Shown: positions 1-8,730, numbered from the stretch's first letter. The stretch is DNA of 64,000 nt from Stenotrophomonas aracearum (GCF_031834615.1 NZ_CP115543.1:1499001-1563000), one strand, 5' to 3'. Translations and numbers: made by a program. Notes: a model not told the origin generated them from the letters alone.

Positions 1-544
1 CGGGGGCGGGTTTTTCCTGCGCCGGGTCGCTCATGCGGTACGGGCCGCTGTTCTGGTACGCCGCGCGGATGTAGTCGATGTGGCGCGGCGAGCGGGTAAA
101 GCCCGGCACGCCGGCCCGGCTCATTACCCAGGAAATGAACGCCGCCGACCACGGGTTGTCGATCAGGAAGGCCCGGCAGTCGCTGTCGCTGTAGCGCGTG
201 CCGAACGGCTGCATGCAGCTGGTCGCGCCGGGCTGGCTGCCCATGGGGCCCAGGGTGCCGCTGTCGCGCCAGTACGCAACCACGCGCTGCCAAGCCGGCA
301 TGCTGTCGTCGGAAAGGTACAGCCGCTCGGCCTCGCTGACGCCGAGGTTGGCGGCGCGTCCTTCGGCGTCGATGAAGGGCCGGTACCACAGGCGGTGCTC
401 GTTGCAGGCGGTGCGCACGATGCTGACGGCCAGCGGGCTCAGTCCATAGCGCGGTGGGATGTCGCAGACTTCGGCGGCGGCAGCGGTGCCCGGCAGCAGC
501 AGCGCTGCGGGCGAGAGGCAGGCAAGCAGGAGCAGGGGGCGCAT
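1..544 (-). CDS. DUF2272 domain-containing exported protein (3' end outside window)
   Basis: The frame opens at an ATG on the minus strand and runs off the left edge, so the C-terminus is missing. The first 23 or so residues form a signal peptide (MRPLLLLACLSPAALLL, then an Ala-rich cleavage region), so the product is exported. The mature part contains YWRDSG, a cysteine near MQPFG and the block NPWSAAFISWVMSRAG, which resembles DUF2272 proteins. Those have a CHAP/NlpC-like look, and the Ser before AAF sits where such folds place the nucleophile; that is inference. It lies 76 bp downstream of nadC on the same strand and may be the last gene of that transcript. Its function is unknown. Confidence 0.7.
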   Translation of the reverse strand, partial: MRPLLLLACLSPAALLLPGTAAAAEVCDIPPRYGLSPLAVSIVRTACNEHRLWYRPFIDAEGRAANLGVSEAERLYLSDDSMPAWQRVVAYWRDSGTLGPMGSQPGATSCMQPFGTRYSDSDCRAFLIDNPWSAAFISWVMSRAGVPGFTRSPRHIDYIRAAYQNSGPYRMSDPAQEKPAP

Positions 545-620
545 ACGCGCTCTCCAGGTGGGGGCACGCACAGCGTCGCAAACACGCCTTGCCCGCACCG
601 TGAAAATCCGGAATCCGACG

Positions 621-1478
621 CTACCGCGGCGGATCGCCCAGCTTCAACGACAGATCGATCGCCTGCACATGCTTGGTCAAGCCCCCGATCGAGATGCAGT
701 CCACTCCGTCTTCGGCAATCGCCCGCAGCCCAGCGAGATCCACGCTGCCGGACACCTCCAGCGGAATCCGCCCGGCGGCAATGCGCACCGCCTCGCGCCG
801 CATGGCGGCGTCGAAGTCGTCGATCAGGATCCGGTCGCACCCCACGGCCAGCGCCTCACGCAGCTGGTCCAGGTCTTCCACCTCCACCACCAGCGGCAGC
901 TGCGGCCACTGCGCGCGTGCAGCCTGCACCGCTGCGGTCAGCGACCCGGCGGCGCGGATGTGGTTTTCCTTGAGCATCACCGTATCGAACAGGCCCTGGC
1001 GGTGGTTGTCGCCACCACCGCAGCGTACTGCGTACTTCTGCGCCACGCGCAGCCCGGGCAGGGTCTTGCGCGTGTCCAGGATGCGCGTGCCGGTCCCGGC
1101 CACGGCAGCCACGTAGCGGGCCGTGGTAGTCGCGGTGCCGGACAGCGTCTGCAGGAAATTCAGCGAGGTGCGCTCGGCACTGACCAGGCTGCGGTTGCGC
1201 CCGTGCAGGATCGCCAACACCGTGCCGGCGGCGACCGTATCGCCTTCAGCGACCCGCCACTCGATCCGCACGTCCGGATCCAGCGCCTGGTGGGTGGCGT
1301 CGAACCACGGCCGACCGGCGATCACCGCGTCCTGCTTGCACAGCAGGTAGGCGCTGTCCGGGCGGTCCGGGAGCAGGGCGGCGGTGACATCGCCGCTGCC
1401 GATGTCCTCGGCCAGGGCGCGGGCCACGTCGGCCTGGACCTGCGCCGGGGCCGGAGGCGTCAGCGGGGCCGGGCTCAT
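621..1478 (-). CDS. nadC: nicotinate-nucleotide pyrophosphorylase (carboxylating)
   Basis: Quinolinate phosphoribosyltransferase makes nicotinate mononucleotide from quinolinate and PRPP in de novo NAD synthesis, in the cytoplasm. The 285-residue length is normal for the family. Visible family motifs are SAERTSLNFLQTLSG, DTRKTLPGLR, the GGGDNHRQGLFD stretch followed by MLKENH, and the C-terminal EVSGSVD and SIGGLTKHV phosphate-binding loops. Its ATG overlaps the stop of the upstream Trm112-like gene in an ATGA, so the two are translationally coupled. The usual partners nadA and nadB are not in this window. Confidence 0.96.
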   Translation of the reverse strand: MSPAPLTPPAPAQVQADVARALAEDIGSGDVTAALLPDRPDSAYLLCKQDAVIAGRPWFDATHQALDPDVRIEWRVAEGDTVAAGTVLAILHGRNRSLVSAERTSLNFLQTLSGTATTTARYVAAVAGTGTRILDTRKTLPGLRVAQKYAVRCGGGDNHRQGLFDTVMLKENHIRAAGSLTAAVQAARAQWPQLPLVVEVEDLDQLREALAVGCDRILIDDFDAAMRREAVRIAAGRIPLEVSGSVDLAGLRAIAEDGVDCISIGGLTKHVQAIDLSLKLGDPPR

Positions 1479-1744
1479 TTTTCCGGGAAGTTGGCGATCT
1501 GCGCGGTGTCGATGGCCTCTTCGGCCAGCAGCACCGGAATGCCGTCGTCCACGCGGAAGACCTGCGTGCGGTCGCGGGTCAGCAGTGCCTCGCGCAGCTT
1601 CTCGCCCTGCGGGTCGCCGCTTGCCTTGGCCACGGCACCGGCCGCGATGGCCTGGTTCAGCGCCTCAAGGCCCGTGGCGTCAAGGAGGGACAGGGGCTGG
1701 CGGGTGTTCGGCGAGCACAGCCGATCGATGACTTTGCGATCCAT
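1475..1744 (-). CDS. Trm112-like small protein (YcaR/UPF0434-type)
   Basis: This 89-residue protein carries the family ends: MDRKVIDRLCSP at the start and VDDGIPVLL near residues 66-74, as in YcaR/Trm112 proteins. Canonical Trm112-like domains hold zinc with a CPxC pair. Here the first reads CSPNT, with a single Cys, and about 30 extra residues replace the second knuckle, so zinc binding is doubtful. The start chosen gives the family N-terminus and is the first gene of the nadC operon, overlapping nadC by 4 bp. In Escherichia coli ycaR sits between lpxK and kdsB; here that gap is empty and the homologue is near purE. Molecular role unknown; Trm112 proteins stabilise methyltransferases. Confidence 0.82.
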   Translation of the reverse strand: MDRKVIDRLCSPNTRQPLSLLDATGLEALNQAIAAGAVAKASGDPQGEKLREALLTRDRTQVFRVDDGIPVLLAEEAIDTAQIANFPEK

Positions 1745-1751
1745 GGGGTTC

Positions 1752-1779
1752 TTCGTAATGCGTGGAAGGCGGCTAGAAT
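1752..1779 (+). promoter_or_regulatory. candidate sigma-70 promoter for purEK
   Basis: A good -10 (TAGAAT, 1774-1779) lies 26 bp before the purE ATG, with a weak -35 (TTCGTA, 1752-1757) at 16 bp spacing. It sits in the short gap between the divergent Trm112-like gene and purE. I see no clear PurR operator. Confidence 0.4.
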
Positions 1780-1804
1780 ACGTCTTTAAGGCAGGTGACG
1801 GCCA

Positions 1805-2308
1805 ATGACCCCCAACCAATCCGCGCCGCTCGTCGGCATCGTCATGGGTTCCCGCTCCGACTGGGAGACCATGCAGCATGCGGCGCAGAAGCTCGACGCG
1901 CTCGGTGTTCCCTACGAAGTCAAAGTAGTATCCGCGCACCGGACCCCGGACGTGCTGTTCACCTACGCCGAACAGGCCGGCCCGCGTGGCCTGCGCGCGA
2001 TCATCGCCGGTGCCGGCGGCGCCGCGCACCTGCCGGGCATGATCGCGGCCAAGACCGCCGTGCCGGTACTGGGCGTGCCGGTGCAGTCCAAGGCCCTGAA
2101 CGGCATGGACTCGCTGCTGTCGATCGTGCAGATGCCGGCCGGCATCCCGGTCGCCACCTTCGCCATCGGCAATGCCGGGGCGTCCAATGCCGCGCTGTTC
2201 GCCGCGGCCATGCTGGCGCCGGAACAGGCCGCCATCGGCCAGGCGCTGGACGCCTTCCGCGCCCGCCAGACCGAAGACGTCATGGCCCACGACGACCCGC
2301 GCCAATGA
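1805..2308 (+). CDS. purE: N5-carboxyaminoimidazole ribonucleotide mutase
   Basis: Class I PurE moves the carboxyl group of N5-CAIR to carbon 4 of the imidazole in purine synthesis. The 167-residue protein shows the [10 protein letters not shown] phosphate-binding loop (from residue 14), SAHRTPD with the catalytic His45, [11 protein letters not shown] and the C-terminal [15 protein letters not shown] and [10 protein letters not shown] blocks. Its stop overlaps the purK start (ATGA), so the two enzymes are coupled, as is common in bacteria. The pair hands over unstable N5-CAIR, which explains the tight linkage. Confidence 0.97.
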   Translation: MTPNQSAPLVGIVMGSRSDWETMQHAAQKLDALGVPYEVKVVSAHRTPDVLFTYAEQAGPRGLRAIIAGAGGAAHLPGMIAAKTAVPVLGVPVQSKALNGMDSLLSIVQMPAGIPVATFAIGNAGASNAALFAAAMLAPEQAAIGQALDAFRARQTEDVMAHDDPRQ

Positions 2309-3453
2309 CCGTGAAGACCGTTGGCATCCTGGGCGGCGGCCAGCTCGCCCGCATGATGGTCCTGGCCGGCGCCCCGATGGGCCTGCGCTTTGAATTGTTC
2401 GACCCGGCCGCCGACGCGTGCGGCGGCCAGGTGGCGCCGCTGCAGGTCGCCGCCTTCGAGGACGAGGCCGCGCTGGCCGCGTTCGCCGAGCGGGTCGACG
2501 TGGTCACCTTCGATTTCGAGAACGTGCCGGCGCGCAGTGCGCAGTTCCTGGCCGACCGCGTTCCGGTGCATCCCAGCCCGGATGCGCTGGCCGTCGCGCA
2601 GGATCGCCTGAGCGAAAAGACCCTGTTCGCCGGACTCGGCATCCCGCTGCCACCGTTCGCCGACATCCGCAGCCGCGATGAGCTGGCCGCCAGGGTCGGC
2701 GAGTTCGGCCTGCCGTGCATCCTCAAGACCCGCCGCTTCGGCTACGACGGCAAGGGCCAGTTCCGCTTGCGCAGCGCCGCCGACATCGACGCGGCCTGGG
2801 CCGAACTCGGTGGCCAGGTGGAGCGCACCGGCCTGATCCTGGAAGGCTTCGTCGCCTTCGAGCGCGAGGTCAGCGTGGTCGCCGTGCGCGGGCTGGACGG
2901 CGAGTTCCGCGCCTGGCCGGTGACCGGCAACTGGCACGTCAACGGTGTGCTCTCGGCCAGCGTGGCGCCGGCCCGCCTGTCACCCGCGCAGTACGACGCC
3001 GCCATCGGCTACGCCCGCACCCTGGCCGAGAAGCTGGACTACGTGGGGGTGTTCGCGCTCGAACTGTTCTGCCGGGGCGAGGAACTGCTGGCCAACGAAA
3101 TGGCGCCGCGCGTGCACAACTCCGGGCACTGGACGATCGAAGGCAGCGAAACCTCGCAGTTCGAGAACCACCTGCGCGCCGTACTCGGCCTGCCGCTGGG
3201 CGACACCCGCATGCTCGGCCATGCCTGCATGCTCAACTGGATCGGTGAGATGCCCGATGCCGACGCCGTGCTGGCCCAGCCGGGCGGCCATTGGCACGAC
3301 TACGGCAAGCAGCCGCGCGACGGGCGCAAGGTCGGCCACGCCACCCTGCGCGGCGATGACGCGGCGCAGCTGGCGACTGAGATCGAAGCGGTGGGCACCC
3401 GGCTGCAGCGAGCCGAACAGGTCGCTCCGGCGGTCGCAACGCTGCGCAGGTAA
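2305..3453 (+). CDS. purK: 5-(carboxyamino)imidazole ribonucleotide synthase
   Basis: PurK is an ATP-grasp ligase that makes N5-CAIR from AIR, ATP and bicarbonate, the substrate for PurE. The frame stays open upstream through purE, but the real start is the ATG at 2305, which gives [18 protein letters not shown], the expected N-terminal dinucleotide-like loop. ATP-grasp landmarks are [13 protein letters not shown] (the K and R contact ATP), [15 protein letters not shown] and [14 protein letters not shown] near residue 270, with ETSQFENH after it. The 382-residue length is normal. It ends right against the stop of the convergent superoxide dismutase gene, with no intergenic base. Confidence 0.97.
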   Translation: MTVKTVGILGGGQLARMMVLAGAPMGLRFELFDPAADACGGQVAPLQVAAFEDEAALAAFAERVDVVTFDFENVPARSAQFLADRVPVHPSPDALAVAQDRLSEKTLFAGLGIPLPPFADIRSRDELAARVGEFGLPCILKTRRFGYDGKGQFRLRSAADIDAAWAELGGQVERTGLILEGFVAFEREVSVVAVRGLDGEFRAWPVTGNWHVNGVLSASVAPARLSPAQYDAAIGYARTLAEKLDYVGVFALELFCRGEELLANEMAPRVHNSGHWTIEGSETSQFENHLRAVLGLPLGDTRMLGHACMLNWIGEMPDADAVLAQPGGHWHDYGKQPRDGRKVGHATLRGDDAAQLATEIEAVGTRLQRAEQVAPAVATLRR

Positions 3454-4035
3454 TTACTCGCGCAGCTGCGAGGCCACGAAGTTCCAGTTGACCAGCTTCC
3501 AGAACGCCTCGAGATAACGCGCGCGGTCGTTCTGGTAGTCGGTGTAATAGGCGTGTTCCCACACATTGCACGCCAGCAGCGGCGTGCTCTGCCCGGTCAG
3601 CGGCGTGCCGGCATTGCGCGTGGCCTGGATCGCCAGCGCCCCGGACGGGTGCTGCACCAGCCACACCCAGCCGGCACCGAACAGGCCGAGCGCGACCCGC
3701 TCGAACTCCTCGCGCAGGCGCTTGGCATCGCCGAAATGGCGGCTCACCAGCTCGCCCAGACGCCCCTGCGGATCGCCGCCCGCGCGCGGCCCCAGGCACT
3801 GCCAGTAGAAGGCGTGGTTCCAGGCCTGCGCGGCCGTGTCGAACAGGCTGCCCTGGCTCTGCCGCACGATCTCCTCCAGCGACAGCTCGGCCAGCTCGGT
3901 GCCTTCAATGCGTGCGTTGACCGCCTCCAGATAGGCCCGGTGGTGCTGTCCGTGGTGCAGGTCCAGGCTGGTGGCCGACAGGTGCGGCTGCAGGGCGGTA
4001 CGGTCGTAGGGCAGGCGGGGCAGGTCGAAGGGCAT
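3454..4035 (-). CDS. sodB: iron/manganese-type superoxide dismutase with an altered metal ligand
   Basis: A 193-residue Fe/Mn superoxide dismutase by fold, which would convert superoxide to oxygen and peroxide in the cytoplasm. The expected His ligands are present: H27 (in LHHGQHH), H74 (WNHAFYW) and H161 (WEHAYY). QGSLFDTAAQAWNH and GAGWVWLV are family blocks, and FYW rather than LFW favours the iron type. The fourth ligand, normally Asp in DVWEHAYY, is Asn157 here (AAT at about 3567-3569), a one-base change from GAT. No other damage is visible and the frame is complete. The enzyme may be weak, metal-altered or re-purposed. The gene symbol rests on family type only. Confidence 0.88.
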   Translation of the reverse strand: MPFDLPRLPYDRTALQPHLSATSLDLHHGQHHRAYLEAVNARIEGTELAELSLEEIVRQSQGSLFDTAAQAWNHAFYWQCLGPRAGGDPQGRLGELVSRHFGDAKRLREEFERVALGLFGAGWVWLVQHPSGALAIQATRNAGTPLTGQSTPLLACNVWEHAYYTDYQNDRARYLEAFWKLVNWNFVASQLRE

Positions 4036-4128
4036 GGGTCGCAGCAGGGCCAGTAGGATTACAATGATCGTTACAGGGAGTCTATCCGACCGCCGAGGTG
4101 GGGTGCCCCGTTGCGCAGGGAGAGTGTG

Positions 4129-4449
4129 GTGGCGGTGATGCAGCAGATCCAGGCCGAAGTGGAGAAGTACCCCCTCGTGTTGTTCATGAAGGGCACGCCG
4201 CAGTATCCGATGTGCGGTTTCTCCAGCCGGGCCGTACAGGCCCTGATGGCCGCCGGCGCGGTCGCACTGCGCACCGTCAACGTGCTTGAAGAACCCGAGA
4301 TCCGCGCCAACCTGCCGCGCTTCTCCAACCTGCCGACGTTCCCGCAGCTGTTCATCAACGGCGAGTTGATCGGCGGCTGCGACATCGTGCTGGAACTGTT
4401 TGAATCCGGCGAGCTCAAGCGCATCGTCGAAGAGGCGTCGCAGCCATGA
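4129..4449 (+). CDS. grxD: Grx4-family monothiol glutaredoxin (CGFS)
   Basis: Monothiol glutaredoxins of this class carry and deliver [2Fe-2S] clusters with glutathione. The protein shows VLFMKGTPQYPMCGFSS with the single active Cys of CGFS, then LPTFPQLFINGELIGGCDIVLEL, the glutathione-binding TFPQ and GGCD motifs. It ends in a short acidic helix. Start choice is uncertain: the frame is open from a TTG at 4111; an AGGGAG at 4117-4122 fits the GTG at 4129 best, and an ATG follows at 4138. The GTG gives about the same N-terminal length as E. coli GrxD. It overlaps the next gene by 4 bp. Confidence 0.93.
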   Translation: MAVMQQIQAEVEKYPLVLFMKGTPQYPMCGFSSRAVQALMAAGAVALRTVNVLEEPEIRANLPRFSNLPTFPQLFINGELIGGCDIVLELFESGELKRIVEEASQP

Positions 4450-5189
4450 GCGCGGTCCCGTCCGTCGGGGTCGGGACCGGGGCGCTGGCGGGCCGCGTCA
4501 TTCTCATTGCCGGCGCCGGCGGCGGCTTCGGCAGCGCCGCCGCCGTGGCCTGTGCCGAAGCCGGGGCCACCGTGGTCCTGCTCGGGCGCAAGCCGCGTCG
4601 GCTCGATCGCGTCTATGCGGCGGTCGAGGCCGCGGGCCCCGAGCCGCTGCTGTACCCGATGGACCTGGAAGGGGCCACCCCGGACGACTACGCCACCCTG
4701 GCCGAACGCCTGCAGTCCGAACTGGGCCGGCTCGACGGCGTGCTGTACTGCGCCGCCGACTTCCCGGGCCTGACCCCGTTCGAGCACGCCGACCCGGCGG
4801 CGTTCGCACGCGCGGTACACGTCAACCTGACCGCCCCGGCCTGGCTGGCCCAGGCCTGCCTGCCGCTGCTGCGCCAGCGCGACGATGCCGCGCTGGTGTT
4901 CACCGTGGACGATCCCGAGCGGGTAGGGCGGGCTTTCTGGGGCGGCTACGGTGCCGCCCAGCACGGCCTGCGTGGCCTGATCGCCGCGCTGCATGACGAG
5001 CTGGCGCGCAGCCCGGTGCGGGTCAGCGGCCTGCAGCCCGGCCCGATGCGCACCGCGCTGCGGGCCCGCGCGTTCTCGCTGGACGAGGACGGCGTTGCCC
5101 GCGAACCGGCCGTTCACGCCACCGCCGCCGTGGAGCTTCTGTCCGCCGCCGGCGTGGCGCATCGCGGCCAGGTACTGGCTTTGTCGTAA
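4446..5189 (+). CDS. YciK-like short-chain dehydrogenase with non-canonical active site
   Basis: A 247-residue SDR-fold protein in an ATGA overlap with grxD. The Rossmann loop is modified (GAGGGFGSA near residues 23-31), followed by a second-strand Gly-Arg-Lys (LLGRKPRR) that suggests NADP, and YCAADFPG and VNLTAPAWL blocks. The C-terminal PGPMRTALRARAF segment is close to E. coli YciK. The YxxxK motif reads Y168-G-A-A-Q172, so the catalytic Lys is Gln, and the usual Ser ahead of it falls in a VDDPERVG stretch with no Ser. Either the enzyme works differently or it is a binding protein. Substrate unknown. Confidence 0.82.
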   Translation: MSAVPSVGVGTGALAGRVILIAGAGGGFGSAAAVACAEAGATVVLLGRKPRRLDRVYAAVEAAGPEPLLYPMDLEGATPDDYATLAERLQSELGRLDGVLYCAADFPGLTPFEHADPAAFARAVHVNLTAPAWLAQACLPLLRQRDDAALVFTVDDPERVGRAFWGGYGAAQHGLRGLIAALHDELARSPVRVSGLQPGPMRTALRARAFSLDEDGVAREPAVHATAAVELLSAAGVAHRGQVLALS

Positions 5190-5514
5190 CCAGCCGGACA
5201 CACCGGGTTGGCACCCTGACCGGGCGTACTCATGAACCCGGGTTCGCTACCGCACCTGAACGGCGGAAAGTGTCGCATTTGGTCCAATTCAGCCAAATGT
5301 GAAGAAGGCGTCACGATCGCGTTGTGATGGCGTGTGTTTTGTCGCCAAACCGTCATACAGCGGGCTTATCGTGTTAATCTAGTGTTAACCGTTGCGGCTG
5401 AAACCAGCCTGCGGCAAGGGAACCCAGATAAAAGTCCATGCAGCTGCCTGAACGGCTGCTGCTTGGGCGCGCTTTTTTTTCCGTCATCGCCAACTCGCAT
5501 CGAGGCTACTCCCA
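5190..5514 (+). other. 325-bp leader/control region before the TonB receptor
   Basis: No gene is visible here. It holds a perfect 12-bp palindrome GAACCCGGGTTC (5234-5245), a CATTTGG/CCAAATG inverted repeat (5276-5299), a GTTAA/TTAAC inverted repeat near 5372-5388, and a run of eight T at 5473-5480 just after a CAGC/GCTG-rich stretch, which could act as an attenuator. The DNA is clearly richer in A+T than the genes on either side, as expected for a promoter region. No confident -35/-10 pair was found. Confidence 0.5.
5276..5299. promoter_or_regulatory. inverted repeat, possible operator for the TonB receptor gene
   Basis: CATTTGG and CCAAATG are separated by 10 bp (TCCAATTCAG), a dyad of the size bound by dimeric repressors. 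It lies about 215 bp upstream of the receptor ATG. I do not recognise the consensus; it is not a Fur, Clp or FNR box. Confidence 0.35.
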
Positions 5515-8500
5515 ATGATCGACCCACGCTGTCTCCGGATGTCCAAGCTCACCCTTGGCCTCATGGCTGTACTTGCTGCCGCCCCCGCCTTCGCCCAGAG
5601 CACCTCTGCCGGTGTCGGCGGCCAGGTCATGTCCGCCGCTGGCCAGCCTGTTGCTGGCGCCGAAGTCACCATCACGCACGTCGAGTCGGGCACGGTCAGC
5701 CGCGCCACCACCGATGCCGCGGGTCGTTACAACGCGCGCGGCCTGCGCGTGGGTGGTCCGTACACGATCACCATCACCAAGTCCGGTGAAGGCACCAAGA
5801 CCGAAGATGGCGTCTACCTGGGCGTGAACCAGACCGGTACCGTCAACGCCGCCCTGACCGGCGACGTCGCTGCCACCAACCTGGAAGCCGTGCAGGTCGT
5901 GGCCGTGGCCGGTGGCTCGGAAGTGTTCAGCTCCACCAAGATGGGCTCGGGCACCAACATCAGCCAGCAGCAGATCGAGATGGCCCCGTCGATCGGCGGC
6001 AACATCCAGGACCTGATGCGTCTTGACCCGCGCGTGACCTTCATCGACCGCGCCTCGGGCTCGATCTCGGCCGGTGGCCAGAACCCGCGCTTCAACTCGA
6101 TCAACATCGACGGCGTGTCCGCCAGCGACACCTTCGGCCTGGAAGGCAACAACATGCCGACCCGCCGCCAGCCGGTCGCCATGGAAGCCATCGAAGCGCT
6201 GGACATCAACCTGTCCAACTACGACGTCAGCATCGCTGCCGCCGCCGGCGCCACCGTCAATGCGGTGACCAAGTCCGGTACCAACGAATTCCATGGCTCG
6301 GTCTACGGCACCTACCGTGACGGCGACTGGTTCGGCGACAACCCGGAAGGCCAGAAGTTCAACGGCTTCACCAAGGAAGAAACCTACGGCATGACCGTGG
6401 GTGGCCCGATCGTGAAGGACAAGCTGTTCTTCTTCGCCAACTATGAAAAGTTCAAGCAGGCCGCCCCGGGCGCCGACCTGAGCGGCACCGCGCTGGGCAA
6501 GGCCAACCCGCAGTTCACCCTGGCCGACGTGACCCGTGCGCAGCAGATTGCTGAAGGCTACGGCATTGCCGCCGGTGGCCTGGACAGCAATGGCGACACC
6601 GAGATGGAAGAGTACGCGCTGAAGCTGGACTGGAACATCAGCGACAACCACCGTGCCAACATCCGTTACAGCAAGATCGACCAGAGCAAGCTGCGCATCA
6701 ACGGCATGACCACCAGCTCGGCCTCGCTGAGCTCGTACTGGTACCAGCACGACAAGACCAACGAGAGCTACGTCGCGCAGCTGTTCAGCGACTGGAGCCC
6801 GAACTTCTCGACCGAGCTGAAGGCCTCGTACCGCGAATACTCGGCGATCCGCAACGTGTCGACCGATGCGCCGAGCATCCGCATCTTCTTCGGCGGCACC
6901 CCGACCGCCCCGGGCGGCGACTCGCTGTACCTGGGTACCGAAGTCAACTCGCAGAACAACATCCTGGAAACCAAGGCGTGGAACTATTACGCCGCCGGTA
7001 CCTGGACCCTGGGTGACCACGACGTCAAGTTCGGCGCCTCGTACGACACCAACGACATCTACAACTACTTCGGCGCCACCTCGTGGGGTGCATACACCTT
7101 CTACGGCCTGGACAACTTCGCTGCCGGTCGCTGGAGCACCTACAACTACAACCCGGAGCGCACCCCGGGCTCGATTCCGGCTGACTACAAGTACAGCAAC
7201 CTGGCGCTGTTCGTGCAGGACACCTGGTACGTCAACAACAACCTGACCCTGACCCTGGGCGTGCGTGCCGACCGTGCCGACACCAGCCCGGCGCCGGCCT
7301 ACAACGCCCCGGCCTCGGCATTCTTCGGCCTCGACAACAGCGAAGTGCTGAGCAACAAGTTCCTGATCCAGCCGCGTGCGGGCTTCAACTACACCTTCGA
7401 CACCGACCGCCAGACCCAGCTGCGCGGCGGCGTGGGCCTGTTCCAGGGTGATGCCCCGCAGGTGTGGCTGAGCAACAGCTACTCGGCGACCGGCTTCAAC
7501 AATTCGGTCTACGCCTTCACCACCGGCTACAACCCGGCACTGCCGTTCAGCCCGAACAAGGACGGCCAGCCGGTCCCGACCACGCCGGGCTCGAACCTGC
7601 AGAACGTCAACTTCGTCGGCAGCGACTTCAACATGCCGTCGGTGTACAAGGCCAACCTGGCCTTCGACCACGAACTGCCGTGGAACGGCATCGTGGCCTC
7701 GGCCGAGCTGCTGGTCACCAAGGTCAAGGACGCCCTGTACTACAAGAACCTGAACCTGGGTCCGGTGCAGTACCAGGGTCCGGACGGCCGTGACATGTAC
7801 TACTCCGTTGCCAGCACCGGTACGGCCTGGGCTCCGGGCAACAACCGCTTCGGGCGCAACCGCGCCTACGAGTCTGTTTACGAGATCGCTAACACGGACA
7901 AGGGCCGCACCTCGCAGTTCACCGTCTCGCTGGCCAAGCCGTGGGCGCCGGACAGCGACTGGTCCTGGAATATCGGCTACACCTACACCGATGCGACCGA
8001 AGTCGGCACGCTGACCAGCTCCACCGCCAGCTCGGGCTGGGGCTACCAGTACGCCTTCAACGCCAACGACAACATCGAGAACACCTCGCGCTACCAGATC
8101 CGCGACCGCCTGTCGGGTGCGCTGAACTGGAAGCACAAGTTCTTCGGTGACTACGAAACCCGCGTCGGCCTGGTCTACGAAGGTCGCAGCGGCCGTCCGT
8201 ACAGCTACGTCTACGTGAACGACGCCAACGGCGACAACCGTACCGCGAACGACCTGTTCTACGTGCCGGCAGGCCCGGGCGACGTGCTGTTCGGCAACCT
8301 GGTGGGCAGCACCTTCACCCCCGATGCGAACATGGAGAAGTCGTTCTACGAATGGCTGGCCAACAACCCGCAGCTGGCCAAGTACGCGGGCAGCTACGCG
8401 CCGGCCAACCAGTTCCGCACCGGTTGGATCAACACCTTCGACCTGCGCATCAGCCAGGACCTGCCGGGCTTCATGAAGGGTCACAAGTCGGAGATCTGGC

Positions 8501-8730
8501 TGGATATCCAGAACGTCGGCAACATGATCAACAAGGACTGGGGCAACATCTACGACTACGGCTTCTTCGCCGATGCGCGTGTCGCCACCCTGCAGGGCAT
8601 CAAGGACGGCAAGTACGTGTACAACTTCCGCGGCGCGGATGAGCCGGTGGTGGCCAACAACGACGCAGACGGCTTCGACGTCGGTGTGTCGCAGTGGTCG
8701 GTCCAGCTGGGCTTCCGCTACCAGTTCTGA
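5515..8730 (+). CDS. Oar-like TonB-dependent outer-membrane receptor
   Basis: A 1071-residue outer-membrane receptor. Residues 1-28 are a signal peptide (hydrophobic core after MSKLTLGLMAVL, cleavage after AFAQ). Residues about 30-115 form a carboxypeptidase-regulatory-like domain (GQVMSAAGQPVAGAEVTI, TTDAAGRYNARGL). A plug follows, with QIEMAPSIGGNIQDLMRLDPRV and FNSINIDGVSASDTFGLEGNNMPT, then a large beta-barrel with many aromatic-ending strands, finishing with a C-terminal Phe (FRYQF) used by the BAM machinery. This layout is that of the Oar family, which takes up large or unknown ligands in xanthomonads. A second ATG at codon 9 is a possible start; GAGG at 5502-5505 favours the one used. 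It appears monocistronic, followed by a strong terminator. Confidence 0.93.
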   Translation: MIDPRCLRMSKLTLGLMAVLAAAPAFAQSTSAGVGGQVMSAAGQPVAGAEVTITHVESGTVSRATTDAAGRYNARGLRVGGPYTITITKSGEGTKTEDGVYLGVNQTGTVNAALTGDVAATNLEAVQVVAVAGGSEVFSSTKMGSGTNISQQQIEMAPSIGGNIQDLMRLDPRVTFIDRASGSISAGGQNPRFNSINIDGVSASDTFGLEGNNMPTRRQPVAMEAIEALDINLSNYDVSIAAAAGATVNAVTKSGTNEFHGSVYGTYRDGDWFGDNPEGQKFNGFTKEETYGMTVGGPIVKDKLFFFANYEKFKQAAPGADLSGTALGKANPQFTLADVTRAQQIAEGYGIAAGGLDSNGDTEMEEYALKLDWNISDNHRANIRYSKIDQSKLRINGMTTSSASLSSYWYQHDKTNESYVAQLFSDWSPNFSTELKASYREYSAIRNVSTDAPSIRIFFGGTPTAPGGDSLYLGTEVNSQNNILETKAWNYYAAGTWTLGDHDVKFGASYDTNDIYNYFGATSWGAYTFYGLDNFAAGRWSTYNYNPERTPGSIPADYKYSNLALFVQDTWYVNNNLTLTLGVRADRADTSPAPAYNAPASAFFGLDNSEVLSNKFLIQPRAGFNYTFDTDRQTQLRGGVGLFQGDAPQVWLSNSYSATGFNNSVYAFTTGYNPALPFSPNKDGQPVPTTPGSNLQNVNFVGSDFNMPSVYKANLAFDHELPWNGIVASAELLVTKVKDALYYKNLNLGPVQYQGPDGRDMYYSVASTGTAWAPGNNRFGRNRAYESVYEIANTDKGRTSQFTVSLAKPWAPDSDWSWNIGYTYTDATEVGTLTSSTASSGWGYQYAFNANDNIENTSRYQIRDRLSGALNWKHKFFGDYETRVGLVYEGRSGRPYSYVYVNDANGDNRTANDLFYVPAGPGDVLFGNLVGSTFTPDANMEKSFYEWLANNPQLAKYAGSYAPANQFRTGWINTFDLRISQDLPGFMKGHKSEIWLDIQNVGNMINKDWGNIYDYGFFADARVATLQGIKDGKYVYNFRGADEPVVANNDADGFDVGVSQWSVQLGFRYQF

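Noticed and set aside
5506..8484. A 992-codon open frame on the minus strand opposite the TonB receptor gene
   Set aside because: It lies fully under a gene with clear family motifs. Its product is Val/Arg/His/Gly-rich with no domain, as expected for a mirror frame in GC-rich DNA.
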